DNA of 64,000 nucleotides, taken from assembly GCF_026339875.1 (NCBI RefSeq), contig NZ_JAPEPZ010000001.1, positions 2,356,001-2,420,000 on the forward strand. The letters run 5' to 3'. Below are positions 40,843-50,062 of this stretch, in pieces; position 1 is the first letter of the stretch, and each line of letters opens with the position of its first letter. Below the pieces are notes generated by a model. The model ran no database searches. It worked only from the letters and a program-made list of their open reading frames with translations, and was not told the origin of the DNA. A program made the translations under genes and the position numbers. This stretch comes from Streptomyces sp. NBC_01571. Lineage in GTDB: Bacteria; Actinomycetota; Actinomycetes; Streptomycetales; Streptomycetaceae.

Positions 40843-41453
40843 GGGCGTTGCCGGTCGGGGAACACGCCCTGCTCGTCGAAGTCGCCTCCGGCGAGGCGGC
40901 CCAGGCGCTGCACGCCGAGCTGCTGCGCCGCCGCGCGGACGGTTCCCTGTCCGTCCGGGAGATCGTCCCGGCGGCCCGCACGGTCCTGCTGGACGGCCTG
41001 GACGACCCGGTGGGCCTGGCGTCACGGCTCCCGGGGTGGGAGATCCCGCCGCTGCCCGGGCGCGCGGAGGGCGCGATCGAGATCCCCGTACGCTACGACG
41101 GCCCCGACCTGGCCGACGTGGCGGCGCGGTGGGGAGTGGCGGAGCGCCTGGTGCCTGAGATCCACGCGGCGGCCGAGTTCCGTGTCGCCTTCTGCGGGTT
41201 CGCGCCCGGATTCGGCTACCTCACCGGCCTGCCCTCCCGGTACGACGTGCCGCGCCGGGCGACTCCGCGTACCTCGGTCCCGGCGGGTTCCGTGGCCCTC
41301 GCGGGTCCGTACACGGGCGTGTACCCGCGCTCGTCGCCGGGCGGCTGGCAGCTGATCGGCACGACGGACGCGGTGCTGTGGGACCACGCGCGCGTGCCGG
41401 CAGCGCTGCTCGCCCCGGGCACCCGGGTCCGGTTCGTAGCGGCGGGGTGCTGA
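40839..41453 (+). CDS. pxpB: 5-oxoprolinase subunit PxpB (KipI-like)
   Basis: A 204-residue KipI/AHS1-type subunit. Diagnostic segments are FCGFAPGFGYLTGLP and VPAGSVALAGPYTGVYPRSSPGGWQLIG. It is part of the PxpABC complex. The ATG overlaps the pxpA stop and its own TGA shares one base with the pxpC start (TGATG), so the three subunits are translated together. Confidence 0.94.
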   Translation: MRALPVGEHALLVEVASGEAAQALHAELLRRRADGSLSVREIVPAARTVLLDGLDDPVGLASRLPGWEIPPLPGRAEGAIEIPVRYDGPDLADVAARWGVAERLVPEIHAAAEFRVAFCGFAPGFGYLTGLPSRYDVPRRATPRTSVPAGSVALAGPYTGVYPRSSPGGWQLIGTTDAVLWDHARVPAALLAPGTRVRFVAAGC

Positions 41454-42322
41454 TGAGCGACCGGGCCCTGTCCGTCGTGCGGGCCGGGGCCCTGACCACC
41501 GTCCAGGACCAGGGCCGTCCCGGCCACGCGCACCTCGGTGTCCCCCGCTCCGGCGCGCTGGACGCGCCCGCGGCGGCCCTGGCCAACCGTCTCGTCGGCA
41601 ACCCCGTCGAGGCGGCCGTTCTGGAGACGACCCTCAACGGCTGCGCCCTGCGCCCGCGTTCGGCGGTCACGGTGGCGGTCGCGGGCGCGCCCTGCCCGGT
41701 CACGGTGAACGGACGTCCGGCTCCCTGGGGTGCGCCGGTACGCGTTCCCGCCGGGGCGCTGCTGGACGTCGGCGCCGCTCGCGCGGGACTGCGCAGCTAC
41801 GTCGCCGTGTCCGGCGGAGTCGCCGTGGACCCGGTCCTCGGCAGCCGCTCCACGGACCTCCTCTCGGGCCTGGGCCCACCGCCCCTCACGGACGGCGCGG
41901 TGCTGCCGCTTGGGCACCCCGGCGACGTGCCCGCGCGCGTGGACGTGGTTCCGCACCCGGGTCCGCCCGCCGAGCTCGTCCTGCGGGTGACACCGGGGCC
42001 GCGCGACGACTGGTTCACCGCCTCCGCCCTGCGCACCCTGACGACGGCCGCCTACCGGGTGGCCTCGGCGAGCAACCGCATCGGGCTGCGTACGGAAGGG
42101 CCCTCACTGGAGCGGGCCGTTTCCGGCGAACTCCCCAGTGAGGGCATGGTCCTGGGCGCCGTGCAGGTGCCGCCGGACGGCAGACCGGTGGTCTTCCTCG
42201 CCGACCATCCGACCACCGGGGGATACCCGGTGATCGCGGTGGTCCGTACGGCCGACCTCCCCGCGGCCGCTCAGGCGGTCGCGGGCACGCCGGTCCGTTT
42301 CCTGGTCGTACGCCGCCGCTGA
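41453..42322 (+). CDS. pxpC: 5-oxoprolinase subunit PxpC (KipA/biotin-dependent carboxylase-like)
   Basis: A 289-residue AHS2/KipA-type subunit: TTVQDQGRPGHAHLGVPRSGALD near the N-terminus, SYVAVSGGVAVDPVLGSRSTD in the middle and FLADHPTTGGYPVIAVV near the end. Despite the common 'biotin-dependent carboxyltransferase' label there is no biotin site. It completes the PxpABC oxoprolinase. An upstream in-frame start lies in pxpB and is rejected. Confidence 0.94.
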   Translation: MSDRALSVVRAGALTTVQDQGRPGHAHLGVPRSGALDAPAAALANRLVGNPVEAAVLETTLNGCALRPRSAVTVAVAGAPCPVTVNGRPAPWGAPVRVPAGALLDVGAARAGLRSYVAVSGGVAVDPVLGSRSTDLLSGLGPPPLTDGAVLPLGHPGDVPARVDVVPHPGPPAELVLRVTPGPRDDWFTASALRTLTTAAYRVASASNRIGLRTEGPSLERAVSGELPSEGMVLGAVQVPPDGRPVVFLADHPTTGGYPVIAVVRTADLPAAAQAVAGTPVRFLVVRRR

Positions 42323-42355
42323 GAGGCCGGCGGTCCGCCCCGCTTCCTCATGGGG

Positions 42356-43273
42356 TCATGCGGCGTCCGGCTGTTCGCCCCCCGACAGAGCGGCCAGCGC
42401 GGACGCCACGGCGTGCGAGGCACCGAGGTCGAGCCGGGCGCTGGTGCCGCGTGCCCGGTGGCGGACCTCGGCGGCGGCCAGGGTGAGCAGTTGCGGCAAC
42501 AGGTCGGTGCACCGCCGTGCCACCCATCCCGTCCCCGCGGTGGCCAGCCACCACAGGCTCGCCGAGCGGGTGGGCACGGGGAACTCGGGCTCGGCCGACG
42601 GGGCGGGCCCGGTGGCGACGCCCTGTTGTGCGAGGGACGCGTGGAAGCGCAGGGCGAGCTGCCGGTGCCCGCGCTCCCCCGGGTGCAGCCGGTCCGCGCT
42701 CCACAACGCGCGGTCCGTCAGCCAGGCGCCCTCCGCCGCGTGCACATGCACTGCCCCGTAGCGCTCGGACAGCGCGTGCACGACCGCGTTGACGGCCCGC
42801 TGGCGCCGGGCCAGCGGACGGGCGAGCGCCCCCGGCAGCCCGAGCATCGCACCGGGATCCGGCAGACAGGCGGTCAGGAGCACGGCGCCCTGGTCCCGGA
42901 AGGCCGCGTACACCTGGTCGAGCCGGGCGGCCACGGCGTGGATGTCGAAGGTGCACCGCAGGGTGTCGTTCACCCCGATCACGACGGACACCACGTCCGG
43001 GCGCAGGGCCAGCGCCTCCGGCGTCTGCCGTTCCAGGACGTCACGTGTCTGGGCGCCGCTCACCGCGAGGTTGGTGAACTCGACGGACGCCCCGGGGCGG
43101 TCGGACGGTCCTCCTCCGAGCTCGAGGGACACCCCACCAGGCACCCCCTCGGGCACCCCGCCGGACAACCCCTCGGCGAGCAGCGCCGCCCAGCCCCGCC
43201 AGGCCTCTCCCACGGGGTCGCCCACGCCCTCGGTCAGCGAGTCCCCGAGGGCCACGAACCGAAGGGGTCTCAT
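42356..43273 (-). CDS. SGNH/GDSL-family hydrolase
   Basis: A 305-residue SGNH hydrolase. The nucleophile block FVALGDSLTEGVGDP is at the N-terminus, VIGVNDTLR supplies the Gly/Asn blocks, and DRLHPGERGH gives the catalytic Asp-His pair. No signal peptide is seen, so it is probably cytosolic; a C-terminal extension of about 90 residues is unusual. Its ATG overlaps the stop of the preceding glycosyltransferase gene as ATGA, so it may deacylate or deacetylate a product of that pathway. B. subtilis has a lipase gene at the end of its kip operon, but here the gene is on the other strand from pxpABC. Confidence 0.88.
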   Translation of the reverse strand: MRPLRFVALGDSLTEGVGDPVGEAWRGWAALLAEGLSGGVPEGVPGGVSLELGGGPSDRPGASVEFTNLAVSGAQTRDVLERQTPEALALRPDVVSVVIGVNDTLRCTFDIHAVAARLDQVYAAFRDQGAVLLTACLPDPGAMLGLPGALARPLARRQRAVNAVVHALSERYGAVHVHAAEGAWLTDRALWSADRLHPGERGHRQLALRFHASLAQQGVATGPAPSAEPEFPVPTRSASLWWLATAGTGWVARRCTDLLPQLLTLAAAEVRHRARGTSARLDLGASHAVASALAALSGGEQPDAA

Positions 43274-44424
43274 CCGACGCCCTCCTGAAGTCGGGGCCGC
43301 GTCTCGACGGACGCGTCGTGCGCCGCGAGGAAGGCCTTCACGGCGGTGTCCCAGCCGAAGCACTCGGCACGCGCGCGTGCCGCCTCCCGGCGCTCGGTCT
43401 CGGTACGCCCCAGGAGCAGCCGCACCGCGTCCGCGAAGGAGTCGCCGCTGTCCGCGGCGGTGGCCCCGGCGGACCCGACGATCTCGGGCAGCGCGGACAG
43501 CGCGCTGGCCACCACGGGGGTACCGCAGGCCATCGCCTCCAGGGCGGCGAGCCCGAACGTCTCGGCGGGCCCCGGCGCCAGACACACGTCGGCCGAGGCC
43601 TGCAGCGCGCCGAGCAGCGCACGGTCGGCGACATGGCCGAGGAAGGTGACGGGCAGCCGCCGTTCGGCGGCCCGCTGTTCGAGCCGGGCCCGCAGCGGCC
43701 CGTCCCCGGCGACGACGAGCACGGCCCGCTCGCCGCGCCGCAGGAGTGCCTCCAGCGCGTCGAGCGCGGTGCCGGGCCGCTTCTCCACGGACAGCCGGGA
43801 GCACATCACCAGCAGGACCTGGTCCGCGCGCGCGTACCGGTCGCGCACCGCGGGATCCCGCAGCGCGGGGTGCCGGCCGGCCAGGTCGACGCCCAGCGGT
43901 GCCCGTACGACGTTGCGGGCGCCGATGCGGACGAACTCACGCTCCGCGAACTCCGTCGTGCACACGACCCGCGCGTAGGAGTGCGCCGTACGGATGTTGA
44001 GGGCGTCGGCGGTCCTGCGGGCCATCGCCTCGGAGAGCCCCCAGGTCCGCAGCACGCCGTCGGCGGTCTCGTGGGAGACCATCACCGCGGGCACCCGGGC
44101 CCGCCGTGCCCACACCCCGGTCCAGCGCAGGGTGGTCCGGTCGGAGACCTCCAGGCGGTCGGGGGCGAGCGACTCCAGGAGGCGGGCGACGCGCCGCTTG
44201 TCCGTGAGCACGCGATAGCCGCCGGTTCCGGGCAGCAGCGGACCGGGCAGCGTGATCACCCGTCCCTGCTCGGTCTCGGTGTCGCTCACACGCTCGCCGG
44301 GGACGACCAGTACCGGCTCGTGCCCCGCGGCCCGGTAGCCGGTGCCGAGCTCCCGCAGGGCGGTCCGCAGGCCTCCGGAGGCGGGGGCGACGAAGTTGGC
44401 CAGCCGCACGATGCGCAGGCTCAT
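43270..44424 (-). CDS. GT4-family glycosyltransferase
   Basis: A 384-residue GT-B glycosyltransferase. FVAPASGGLRTALRELG at the N-terminus is typical of family 4 enzymes; the donor-binding half has CSRLSVEKRPG and the E-x7-E block PAETFGLAALEAMACGTPVV. It overlaps the preceding and following genes by four bases, forming a strict operon. The donor is probably GDP-mannose, as for many actinobacterial homologues. The acceptor is unknown; a mannosylated lipid or wall glycan is plausible. Confidence 0.88.
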   Translation of the reverse strand: MSLRIVRLANFVAPASGGLRTALRELGTGYRAAGHEPVLVVPGERVSDTETEQGRVITLPGPLLPGTGGYRVLTDKRRVARLLESLAPDRLEVSDRTTLRWTGVWARRARVPAVMVSHETADGVLRTWGLSEAMARRTADALNIRTAHSYARVVCTTEFAEREFVRIGARNVVRAPLGVDLAGRHPALRDPAVRDRYARADQVLLVMCSRLSVEKRPGTALDALEALLRRGERAVLVVAGDGPLRARLEQRAAERRLPVTFLGHVADRALLGALQASADVCLAPGPAETFGLAALEAMACGTPVVASALSALPEIVGSAGATAADSGDSFADAVRLLLGRTETERREAARARAECFGWDTAVKAFLAAHDASVETRPRLQEGVG

Positions 44425-45584
44425 GCCGCCACCACCGTCCGTGCGGAGAGCACCTCGGCGTAGTGGCCGATGAGCTGGTCACCGACGGCCGCCCAGGTGC
44501 GGCCCTCGACGGTGGCCCGCCCGGCGGCGCCGTAGTCGGCCCGGCGGACCGGATCGGCCGCCAGGGCCGCCACGGCGTCGCGTACGGCGTCCGCGTCGCG
44601 GGGCGGCACCAGCAGCCCCGTCCGGCCGTGGGCCACCAGGTCCAGCGGTCCGCCCGCGGCGGGTGCGACGACGGGGATCCCGCTGGCCATGGCCTCCTGC
44701 ACGGTCTGGCAGAAGGTCTCGAAGGGGCCGGTGTGCGCGAAGACGTCCAGCGAGGCGAAGATCCGGGCGAGTTCGCCGCCGGTACGCCGCCCGAGGAAGA
44801 CGGCGCCGGGCAGTGCCTCACGCAGCGACGTCTCGCTGGGCCCGTCGCCCACGACCACGACGCGTACGCCGTCCAGGCCGCAGACCCCGGCGAGCAGTTC
44901 GACCTGCTTCTCCGGGGCGAGCCGGCCGACATAGCCGACGATCAGCTCGCCGTTGGGCGCCAGTTCACGCCGGAGCGCCTCGTCCCGGTGGTCGGGCCGG
45001 AAGCGGACGGTGTCCACACCGCGCGGCCACAGCCGTACCCGGGGCACTCCGTGTGCCTCCAGGTCGTGCAGGGCCGCGCTGGAGGGGGCGAGCGTCCGGT
45101 CGGCGGCGGTGTGGACGGAGCGGATACGCCGCCAGGCGGTGGATTCGCCCGCACCCATGTACGTACGGGCGTATCCGGCCAGGTCGGTCTGGTAGACGGC
45201 GACGGCGGGGATGCCGAGTTTGGCGGCGGCCGCCATGCCGCGCACGCCGAGGATGAACGGGCTGGCCAGGTGGACGACGTCCGCCCGGTGTTCGACGAGG
45301 GCGGCGGCGACGCGTCGGCTGGGGAGGGCGACGCGGACCTGGGGGTAGCCCGGGAGCGGAAGGGAGGGGACACGGACGACGGGACACGGCGCGAGGGCGT
45401 CGGGCCCGCCCCCGACGGGGGCACCACCCTGTTCGAACGAAGCCGCGAACTTGGCGGAGGTGGTCGGAGCGACGACAAGGGGAGCGTGACCGCGATCGAC
45501 GAGGTGCCGGGCGGTCTGGAGCGCGCAGTGGGCCACGCCGTTCACATCGGGGGGAAAGGATTCGGTCACGATGACGACACGCAT
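44421..45584 (-). CDS. GT4-family mannosyltransferase (MgtA/PimB-like)
   Basis: A 387-residue GT-B enzyme. The N-terminus VVIVTESFPPDVNGVAHCALQTARHL matches the actinobacterial PimB/MgtA group, with HLASPFILGVRGMAAA in the acceptor domain. YVGRLAPEKQVELL and FETFCQTVQEAMASGIPVVAP form the GDP-mannose site. It is probably membrane-associated and mannosylates a lipid carrier. It is the first gene of the three-gene set GT-GT-SGNH. Confidence 0.88.
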   Translation of the reverse strand: MRVVIVTESFPPDVNGVAHCALQTARHLVDRGHAPLVVAPTTSAKFAASFEQGGAPVGGGPDALAPCPVVRVPSLPLPGYPQVRVALPSRRVAAALVEHRADVVHLASPFILGVRGMAAAAKLGIPAVAVYQTDLAGYARTYMGAGESTAWRRIRSVHTAADRTLAPSSAALHDLEAHGVPRVRLWPRGVDTVRFRPDHRDEALRRELAPNGELIVGYVGRLAPEKQVELLAGVCGLDGVRVVVVGDGPSETSLREALPGAVFLGRRTGGELARIFASLDVFAHTGPFETFCQTVQEAMASGIPVVAPAAGGPLDLVAHGRTGLLVPPRDADAVRDAVAALAADPVRRADYGAAGRATVEGRTWAAVGDQLIGHYAEVLSARTVVAA

Positions 45585-45723
45585 ACCGGTGTTCTCGCCG
45601 TGCTGGACGTGGCCGCGTCAACGTGGATCTTTCCAGCCGGGGAACGCACCGTGAGCGTTGTCTCGCACACCTGTCCAGGTCAGCCCGCGGCCATGCCCTC
45701 CTGACCCCCGGGTCACTTCTCGT

Positions 45724-47142
45724 TCATACGGCGGGTGCGTCGGGCCCGATACGGCTGCGCACGGCTGTCTGGACCTCCGCCTCCTCGGCTGGATCCGATG
45801 CGAGCCGGCGCAGCTGATCCACGACGCGGGCGTCGCCCGTCTCGGCGTGCCGCGCGGCCACTTCACGGGTCGACTCCTCACAGTCCCACAGGCACTCGAC
45901 GGCGAAGCCCGCGGGGAAGGAGGGGTCGGTGGCGGCGAGCGCCCGGGCGGCTCGCCCGCGCAGATGGGACGAGGCGGTCTCGCGGTAGATGTGCCGCAGT
46001 ACGGGAGCGGCGCAGACGATGCCGAGCCGCCCGGCGCCGTCCACCAGGGTCCACAGCGTCGGCGCGTCGGGGCCTTCACCCCGTACGGCCTCCCGCAGCG
46101 CGCCCAGGACCAGTTCGCTGTCCTTGGTGCCGCCGCGGCAGGCGAGCATCCGGCCCGCGGCGGCGCCCAGGGCGTCGGGCCGGTGCGCCCAGCCGCGTGC
46201 CCGGTCGACGGCGGCGACACTGCGCATGCGTTCGAACGCGTCGACGGCGGCCTCCGCGACCGCCACCGTGCCGTCGCTCGCGGCGGCCTCGATCAGCGCC
46301 AGGGCGTCCGGATCGTTGCTGTCGGCGAGATAGCGCAGGGCGGTGCACCGGGCTCCGTCGCCGCCGCCACGGGCGGCCTCGACGATCTCGGGCCGGTCCT
46401 CGGGGCCCGCGACGGCCGTCAGACAGCGCGCGGCCGGCACATGGAGTGCGGCGCCGCGGTCCAGGCCCTGCTGCGCCCACTCGAACACGGCTCGTACGCT
46501 CCAGCCCGGGCGGGGGCCGGCCGGCCGCATCTGCCGTTGCCATCGGTCGAAGGAGCCCTGCTCCTGGGCCGCGCGCACGCGTGCGGCGATCGCCGCACGG
46601 GGATCGTCGGCCCACAGCCGCCAGGGCCGGGGTTCGAAGGCGTCGCGCACCTGGGCGGCGAGCGCCGCCTCGCCCTCCGGGTCGGCGGGGAAGCGGGCCA
46701 GCACGGGCTCGGCGAGGGCCCGCAGACCCGCGTCGTCGTCGCGCAGGGCCAGCTCGTCCAGGGCCCAGGCCCAGTTGGTGCCCGAGGCGGCGTACCCGCG
46801 CAGCAGCTCCAAGGCGTCCCGCCGGCCGTACGAGGCGAGGTGCCCGAGCACCGCGAGGGCGAGCCCCGTGCGTGACTCGCAGTCGTCGAGGATGTCCTCG
46901 GCGTCGAAGAGGTGCCGCTCGATCTCGTCGAGCTCACCGCTCAGATCGAGGTAGAGACGGGCGTAGTAAAGGGAGCGGTTCTCCACCTGCCAGTCGTGGC
47001 GGGGATCACTCAGCACACAGTGGTTCAGTGCCGCGAGCGCCTCGGCCCGCGGTGCGGTGAGCGCGTGCAGCGTGCCGTCGCCGCGGCCCCTCTGGAGCAG
47101 GCCGAGCAGCGTTCCGCTGGGCGCTATGACCGGATCGAACAT
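45724..47142 (-). CDS. HEAT-repeat protein
   Basis: A 472-residue all-helical protein with recurrent HEAT-like units such as RCTALRYLADSNDPDALALIEAA, AVAEAAVDAFERM and HLRGRAARALAATDPS, and no catalytic motif. Such proteins are scaffolds. The ATG at 47142 is chosen because GAGG lies nine bases upstream; a GTG at 47157 adds five residues. A conserved Streptomyces family by recollection, with unknown function. Confidence 0.8.
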   Translation of the reverse strand: MFDPVIAPSGTLLGLLQRGRGDGTLHALTAPRAEALAALNHCVLSDPRHDWQVENRSLYYARLYLDLSGELDEIERHLFDAEDILDDCESRTGLALAVLGHLASYGRRDALELLRGYAASGTNWAWALDELALRDDDAGLRALAEPVLARFPADPEGEAALAAQVRDAFEPRPWRLWADDPRAAIAARVRAAQEQGSFDRWQRQMRPAGPRPGWSVRAVFEWAQQGLDRGAALHVPAARCLTAVAGPEDRPEIVEAARGGGDGARCTALRYLADSNDPDALALIEAAASDGTVAVAEAAVDAFERMRSVAAVDRARGWAHRPDALGAAAGRMLACRGGTKDSELVLGALREAVRGEGPDAPTLWTLVDGAGRLGIVCAAPVLRHIYRETASSHLRGRAARALAATDPSFPAGFAVECLWDCEESTREVAARHAETGDARVVDQLRRLASDPAEEAEVQTAVRSRIGPDAPAV

Positions 47143-47442
47143 GGGAAACAGCCTCACATCAAGCGTCGACGCAACCGGGATCCTGCATTACCTGGCCGCG
47201 TGACAACACGTCGGAGCGTCCGCCGTTTCTTGCTTGCTGTAGACCATCTTCCTCTGCCTCTCGTCGGTGGCCCATGCGGGCCGCATCACGGCCCGCGCGG
47301 TGCGGCAACACCTGCCCAGCCATCGCGTCCGTGAATCACGACGTCATGATGACTCGGCAGTTCTTCCTGCCGCGACCGTATTTCCGGCGGCCCCGTACCG
47401 CCTCCCCCGTTTTCCGTGTCGAACCTGGTCAGCGTGGTCGGA

Positions 47443-47835
47443 TCAGTGTGCGCCGAACAGTTCGAGCAGTTCCGTCCTGCCGAACATCCGGGCCGTGTCG
47501 ACGGCCGAGGGGGTGCCCGCGGCCGGATCGGCGCCGCTGTCGAGGAGCGCGCGGATGACCGCTTCCTCGCCCTTGAAGACCGCCCCGGCGAGCGGCGTCT
47601 GACCCCGGTCGTTGATCCGGTCGGCCTCGGCGCCGCGCTCCAGGAGGGCGCGCACCGCCCCGGCGTGACCGTGGTACGCGGCGAGCATCACGAGGGAGTC
47701 GCCACGGTCGTTGGTGAGGTTGGCAGGAACGCCCGCGTCGACGTACGCCACGAGCGCCTCGGTCTCGCCCCGGCGTGCCAGATCGAAGATCTTGGTCGCC
47801 AACTCCACGACCTCGGGGTCGGGGGCTTCACTCAT
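47443..47835 (-). CDS. Ankyrin-repeat protein
   Basis: A small 130-residue protein with about three ankyrin repeats: NLTNDRGDSLVMLAAYHGHAGAVRALLERGAE, INDRGQTPLAGAVFKGEEAVIRALLDSGAD and a last degenerate unit. The ATG at 47835 follows GAGAGGTGG. It is likely a cytosolic binding protein, and no partner is evident. A 300-base gap without a recognisable gene separates it from the HEAT-repeat gene. Confidence 0.85.
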   Translation of the reverse strand: MSEAPDPEVVELATKIFDLARRGETEALVAYVDAGVPANLTNDRGDSLVMLAAYHGHAGAVRALLERGAEADRINDRGQTPLAGAVFKGEEAVIRALLDSGADPAAGTPSAVDTARMFGRTELLELFGAH

Positions 47836-48219
47836 CGGCCGGACCACCTCTCACAACAGCGACGACGACAGGAACTGCAACAACGACTGACCACGGACTG
47901 CGGGAGCCTACGACAACGCGCGGAGTGTCATGCGCAGGTTCGTACGACAGCGGGATGTGCGGCCGTACGGGTGAATCGTCAGCGTACTGGCTCCGGCGGC
48001 ACATGACCGGCCCCCACCGAGGCAAGGATCACCACGATTCCACCGGGAGAAACCGGGAGACAACGGGATTCGACAGGCCCGCGTCGTCACACCAGAACAT
48101 CTCAGCCGAACGAGTGAAATCCCGAGAAATCGACCCATTTGCACCTTTTATCGTATGGATACATCCTGTGATCCTGGAACAACTCATGGTGACTGTCCCC
48201 GCGAACCAGGAGAGCACAA
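47836..48219. other. Intergenic region before the small membrane protein gene
   Basis: These 384 bases separate divergent genes. The last 120 bases are clearly A+T-richer than the surroundings (around CATTTGCACCTTTTATCGTA at 48136-48155), suggesting a promoter, but no -35/-10 pair with standard spacing is convincing. No reading frame here has a good start and family resemblance. Confidence 0.35.
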
Positions 48220-48414
48220 ATGATTCTGTCCATGTCAGGCGTCGTCCTGCTCGGCATCATCGTCTTCCTCTTTTTCCGCAAGGACGGACTCAAGGCGTCG
48301 CACGCCATGACGTCCGCGCTCTTCGGCTTCTACCTCGCCAGCACGGCCATCGCGCCGAGCATCAAGGCCGGCGGCGAGAGCCTGGCGAGCCTCCTAGGCG
48401 GGATCAAGTTCTGA
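48220..48414 (+). CDS. Very small membrane protein upstream of the FtsK-like gene
   Basis: A 64-residue protein with two hydrophobic stretches (SGVVLLGIIVFLFF and SALFGFYLASTAIAPSI) and a short Gly/Ser-rich tail. The ATG follows CAGGAGAGCACAA. It lies 37 bases before the FtsK-like gene and is probably its membrane partner. I recognise no family but believe the pair is widespread in Streptomyces. The arrangement resembles Spd/Tra gene pairs of conjugative elements, yet no other element genes are near. Confidence 0.7.
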   Translation: MILSMSGVVLLGIIVFLFFRKDGLKASHAMTSALFGFYLASTAIAPSIKAGGESLASLLGGIKF

Positions 48415-48451
48415 CGTCCCCGCCCCTCGCACGCACCTCCAGGAGACAGCA

Positions 48452-50017
48452 GTGGCCCGGCGCCCCCTCCCCCGCATCCTCAGCAACGGCAGCGCGCAGA
48501 TCGCCCGAAGCCGGGAGCTGGCCCGGACGGCAGCCGACAGCGCCACCGACGTTCTCCAGCCGCTGATCACGGTCGCCCGAGGACTGCGCCACCTGGCAGG
48601 TGCCGCGCAGCGCAAGTGGGCCGAGACCCCCAAGGACCGGCGCGGGCCGCTGCTGTTCCTGGTGGCCTCGGTGATCCTGGTCGTGGCACTGGTGTCGTAC
48701 GGACCGCTGCTCGCCGCCATCGCCCTGATGGCGGCGGCAGCCTGGTACGGCCGCGACCGCACCCCGCCGGCGCCCACGGGCCCCGACGAGGCGCAGGTCC
48801 AACGCCTCCAATCGCTCTACGAGGCACTCGTCCCGTACTTCTCCGTGGCCGAGGACCCCGCTCCCCTCTTCGCCCACGGCGGTGACTGGGAGAAGGCCTT
48901 CCCCGCCCACGAGTTCGACGAGGACGGACGTGTCTCCCGCCTCCTCGTCCGCTATCCGGCGTACTTCAGGGACGGGGAGGCGATCTGCCGGGCCCGGATC
49001 GAACAGTTGCTGCAGGCCAAGTCGGGCCGTGGCCGGGAGTACCACTTCGCGTGGGAGCAGGAGGGCAACGAACTCACGGTCACCGTGCTGCCGCCGCTCC
49101 CCACCGACATCGCCGCCCAGCGGTTCGTCACCGCGCCCGGTGAGACGGTCCTCGGCTTCACCGACCCGGCCGATGTCCAGCGCACGCTCCCCCTCGGTTT
49201 CGGCGAGGCCCGGCGCGACGTCCCGCCGGTCGTCTGGCGTACCGGCGCCCGCTCGACGGAGCCGCATCTGCTGGCCGCGGGCGAGCCGGGCAGCGGTCTG
49301 TCCACGCTGGTGCGCTCCATCGCCCTGCAGGCCCTTCAGTACGGTGATGTGGTCATCGTCGACGGCGGCGGCACCGGCGAGTACGCGTGCCTGACCGGCC
49401 GGGACGGTGTGCTCGCCGTCGAGTCCGGCCTCGCCGGGGCGCTCGCCAGTCTGGAATGGGCGGCGCACGAGACGGAGCGGCGGCTGCTCTCCGCGAACCA
49501 CGCCCGACAGGCCGGGCATCCCGCGCCGGAGGACACCAAGAACCCGCTCTGGATCCTGCTGGACCGTCCGGGCACGCTGGGGCACCTCGCCGCCGCCGAC
49601 GGCCACCGGGATCCCCAGGACCTTCTCGAGGTGCCGCTGCGGCACGGGCGCGCGGCGGGCGTCACGGTCGTCGTGGCCGAGCAGTTCGACGGCCTCGACA
49701 CCCTCGGCGAGGCCGTCCTCCAGCACACCCGCGCGCGCGTGGTGCTCGGTTCCGCGACGGGCCCGCAACTGGAGGCCGTACTCGGCGCGCCGCCGCACAC
49801 CACCCCGCCCCAGAACGTGCCGCCCGGCCGCGGATACGCCCGGCTGGGCGCCGGCCCCGTCCTGCGCCTCCAGGTCCCGGCCACCCCGGACCCCTACGAC
49901 GACGCGACGAGCGAGACGCAGCGCCGCGCGGTACTGGACCTCCTGCCGGTCCGGACAGCCCCGGCCGACCCGGAGCCGGTCCCGGCCGCGGCGGAGCCGG
50001 CGGCGGCGGAGGGCTGA
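48452..50017 (+). CDS. FtsK/SpoIIIE-like membrane protein with degenerate P-loop
   Basis: A 521-residue protein with two transmembrane helices at about 67-99 and a RecA-like domain from about 265. The Walker A position reads GEPGSGLST (277-285), with Leu283 instead of the essential Lys, and a Walker B-like WILLDRPG follows. The C-terminal region has VTVVVAEQFDGLD and ARVVLGSATG. It is short compared with FtsK and lacks a gamma domain. It therefore looks like a non-hydrolysing paralogue, perhaps structural. It is cotranscribed with the 64-residue membrane protein and ends at a perfect hairpin. Confidence 0.75.
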   Translation: MARRPLPRILSNGSAQIARSRELARTAADSATDVLQPLITVARGLRHLAGAAQRKWAETPKDRRGPLLFLVASVILVVALVSYGPLLAAIALMAAAAWYGRDRTPPAPTGPDEAQVQRLQSLYEALVPYFSVAEDPAPLFAHGGDWEKAFPAHEFDEDGRVSRLLVRYPAYFRDGEAICRARIEQLLQAKSGRGREYHFAWEQEGNELTVTVLPPLPTDIAAQRFVTAPGETVLGFTDPADVQRTLPLGFGEARRDVPPVVWRTGARSTEPHLLAAGEPGSGLSTLVRSIALQALQYGDVVIVDGGGTGEYACLTGRDGVLAVESGLAGALASLEWAAHETERRLLSANHARQAGHPAPEDTKNPLWILLDRPGTLGHLAAADGHRDPQDLLEVPLRHGRAAGVTVVVAEQFDGLDTLGEAVLQHTRARVVLGSATGPQLEAVLGAPPHTTPPQNVPPGRGYARLGAGPVLRLQVPATPDPYDDATSETQRRAVLDLLPVRTAPADPEPVPAAAEPAAAEG

Positions 50018-50037
50018 CCCTCCCCCTCGGACAAAGC

Positions 50038-50060
50038 GCGGGCCGGCCACGCCGGCCCGC
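50038..50060. terminator. Bidirectional terminator between the FtsK-like and MocR genes
   Basis: A perfect 10-bp stem pairs GCGGGCCGGC (50038-50047) with GCCGGCCCGC (50051-50060) around a 3-base loop, in the gap between converging genes. Confidence 0.8.
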
Positions 50061-50062
50061 CC

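Noticed and set aside
48220..50017. Part of an integrative conjugative element (Tra/Spd genes).
   Set aside because: No integrase, excisionase, replication gene or att-flanking tRNA is nearby. The surroundings are ordinary chromosomal genes.
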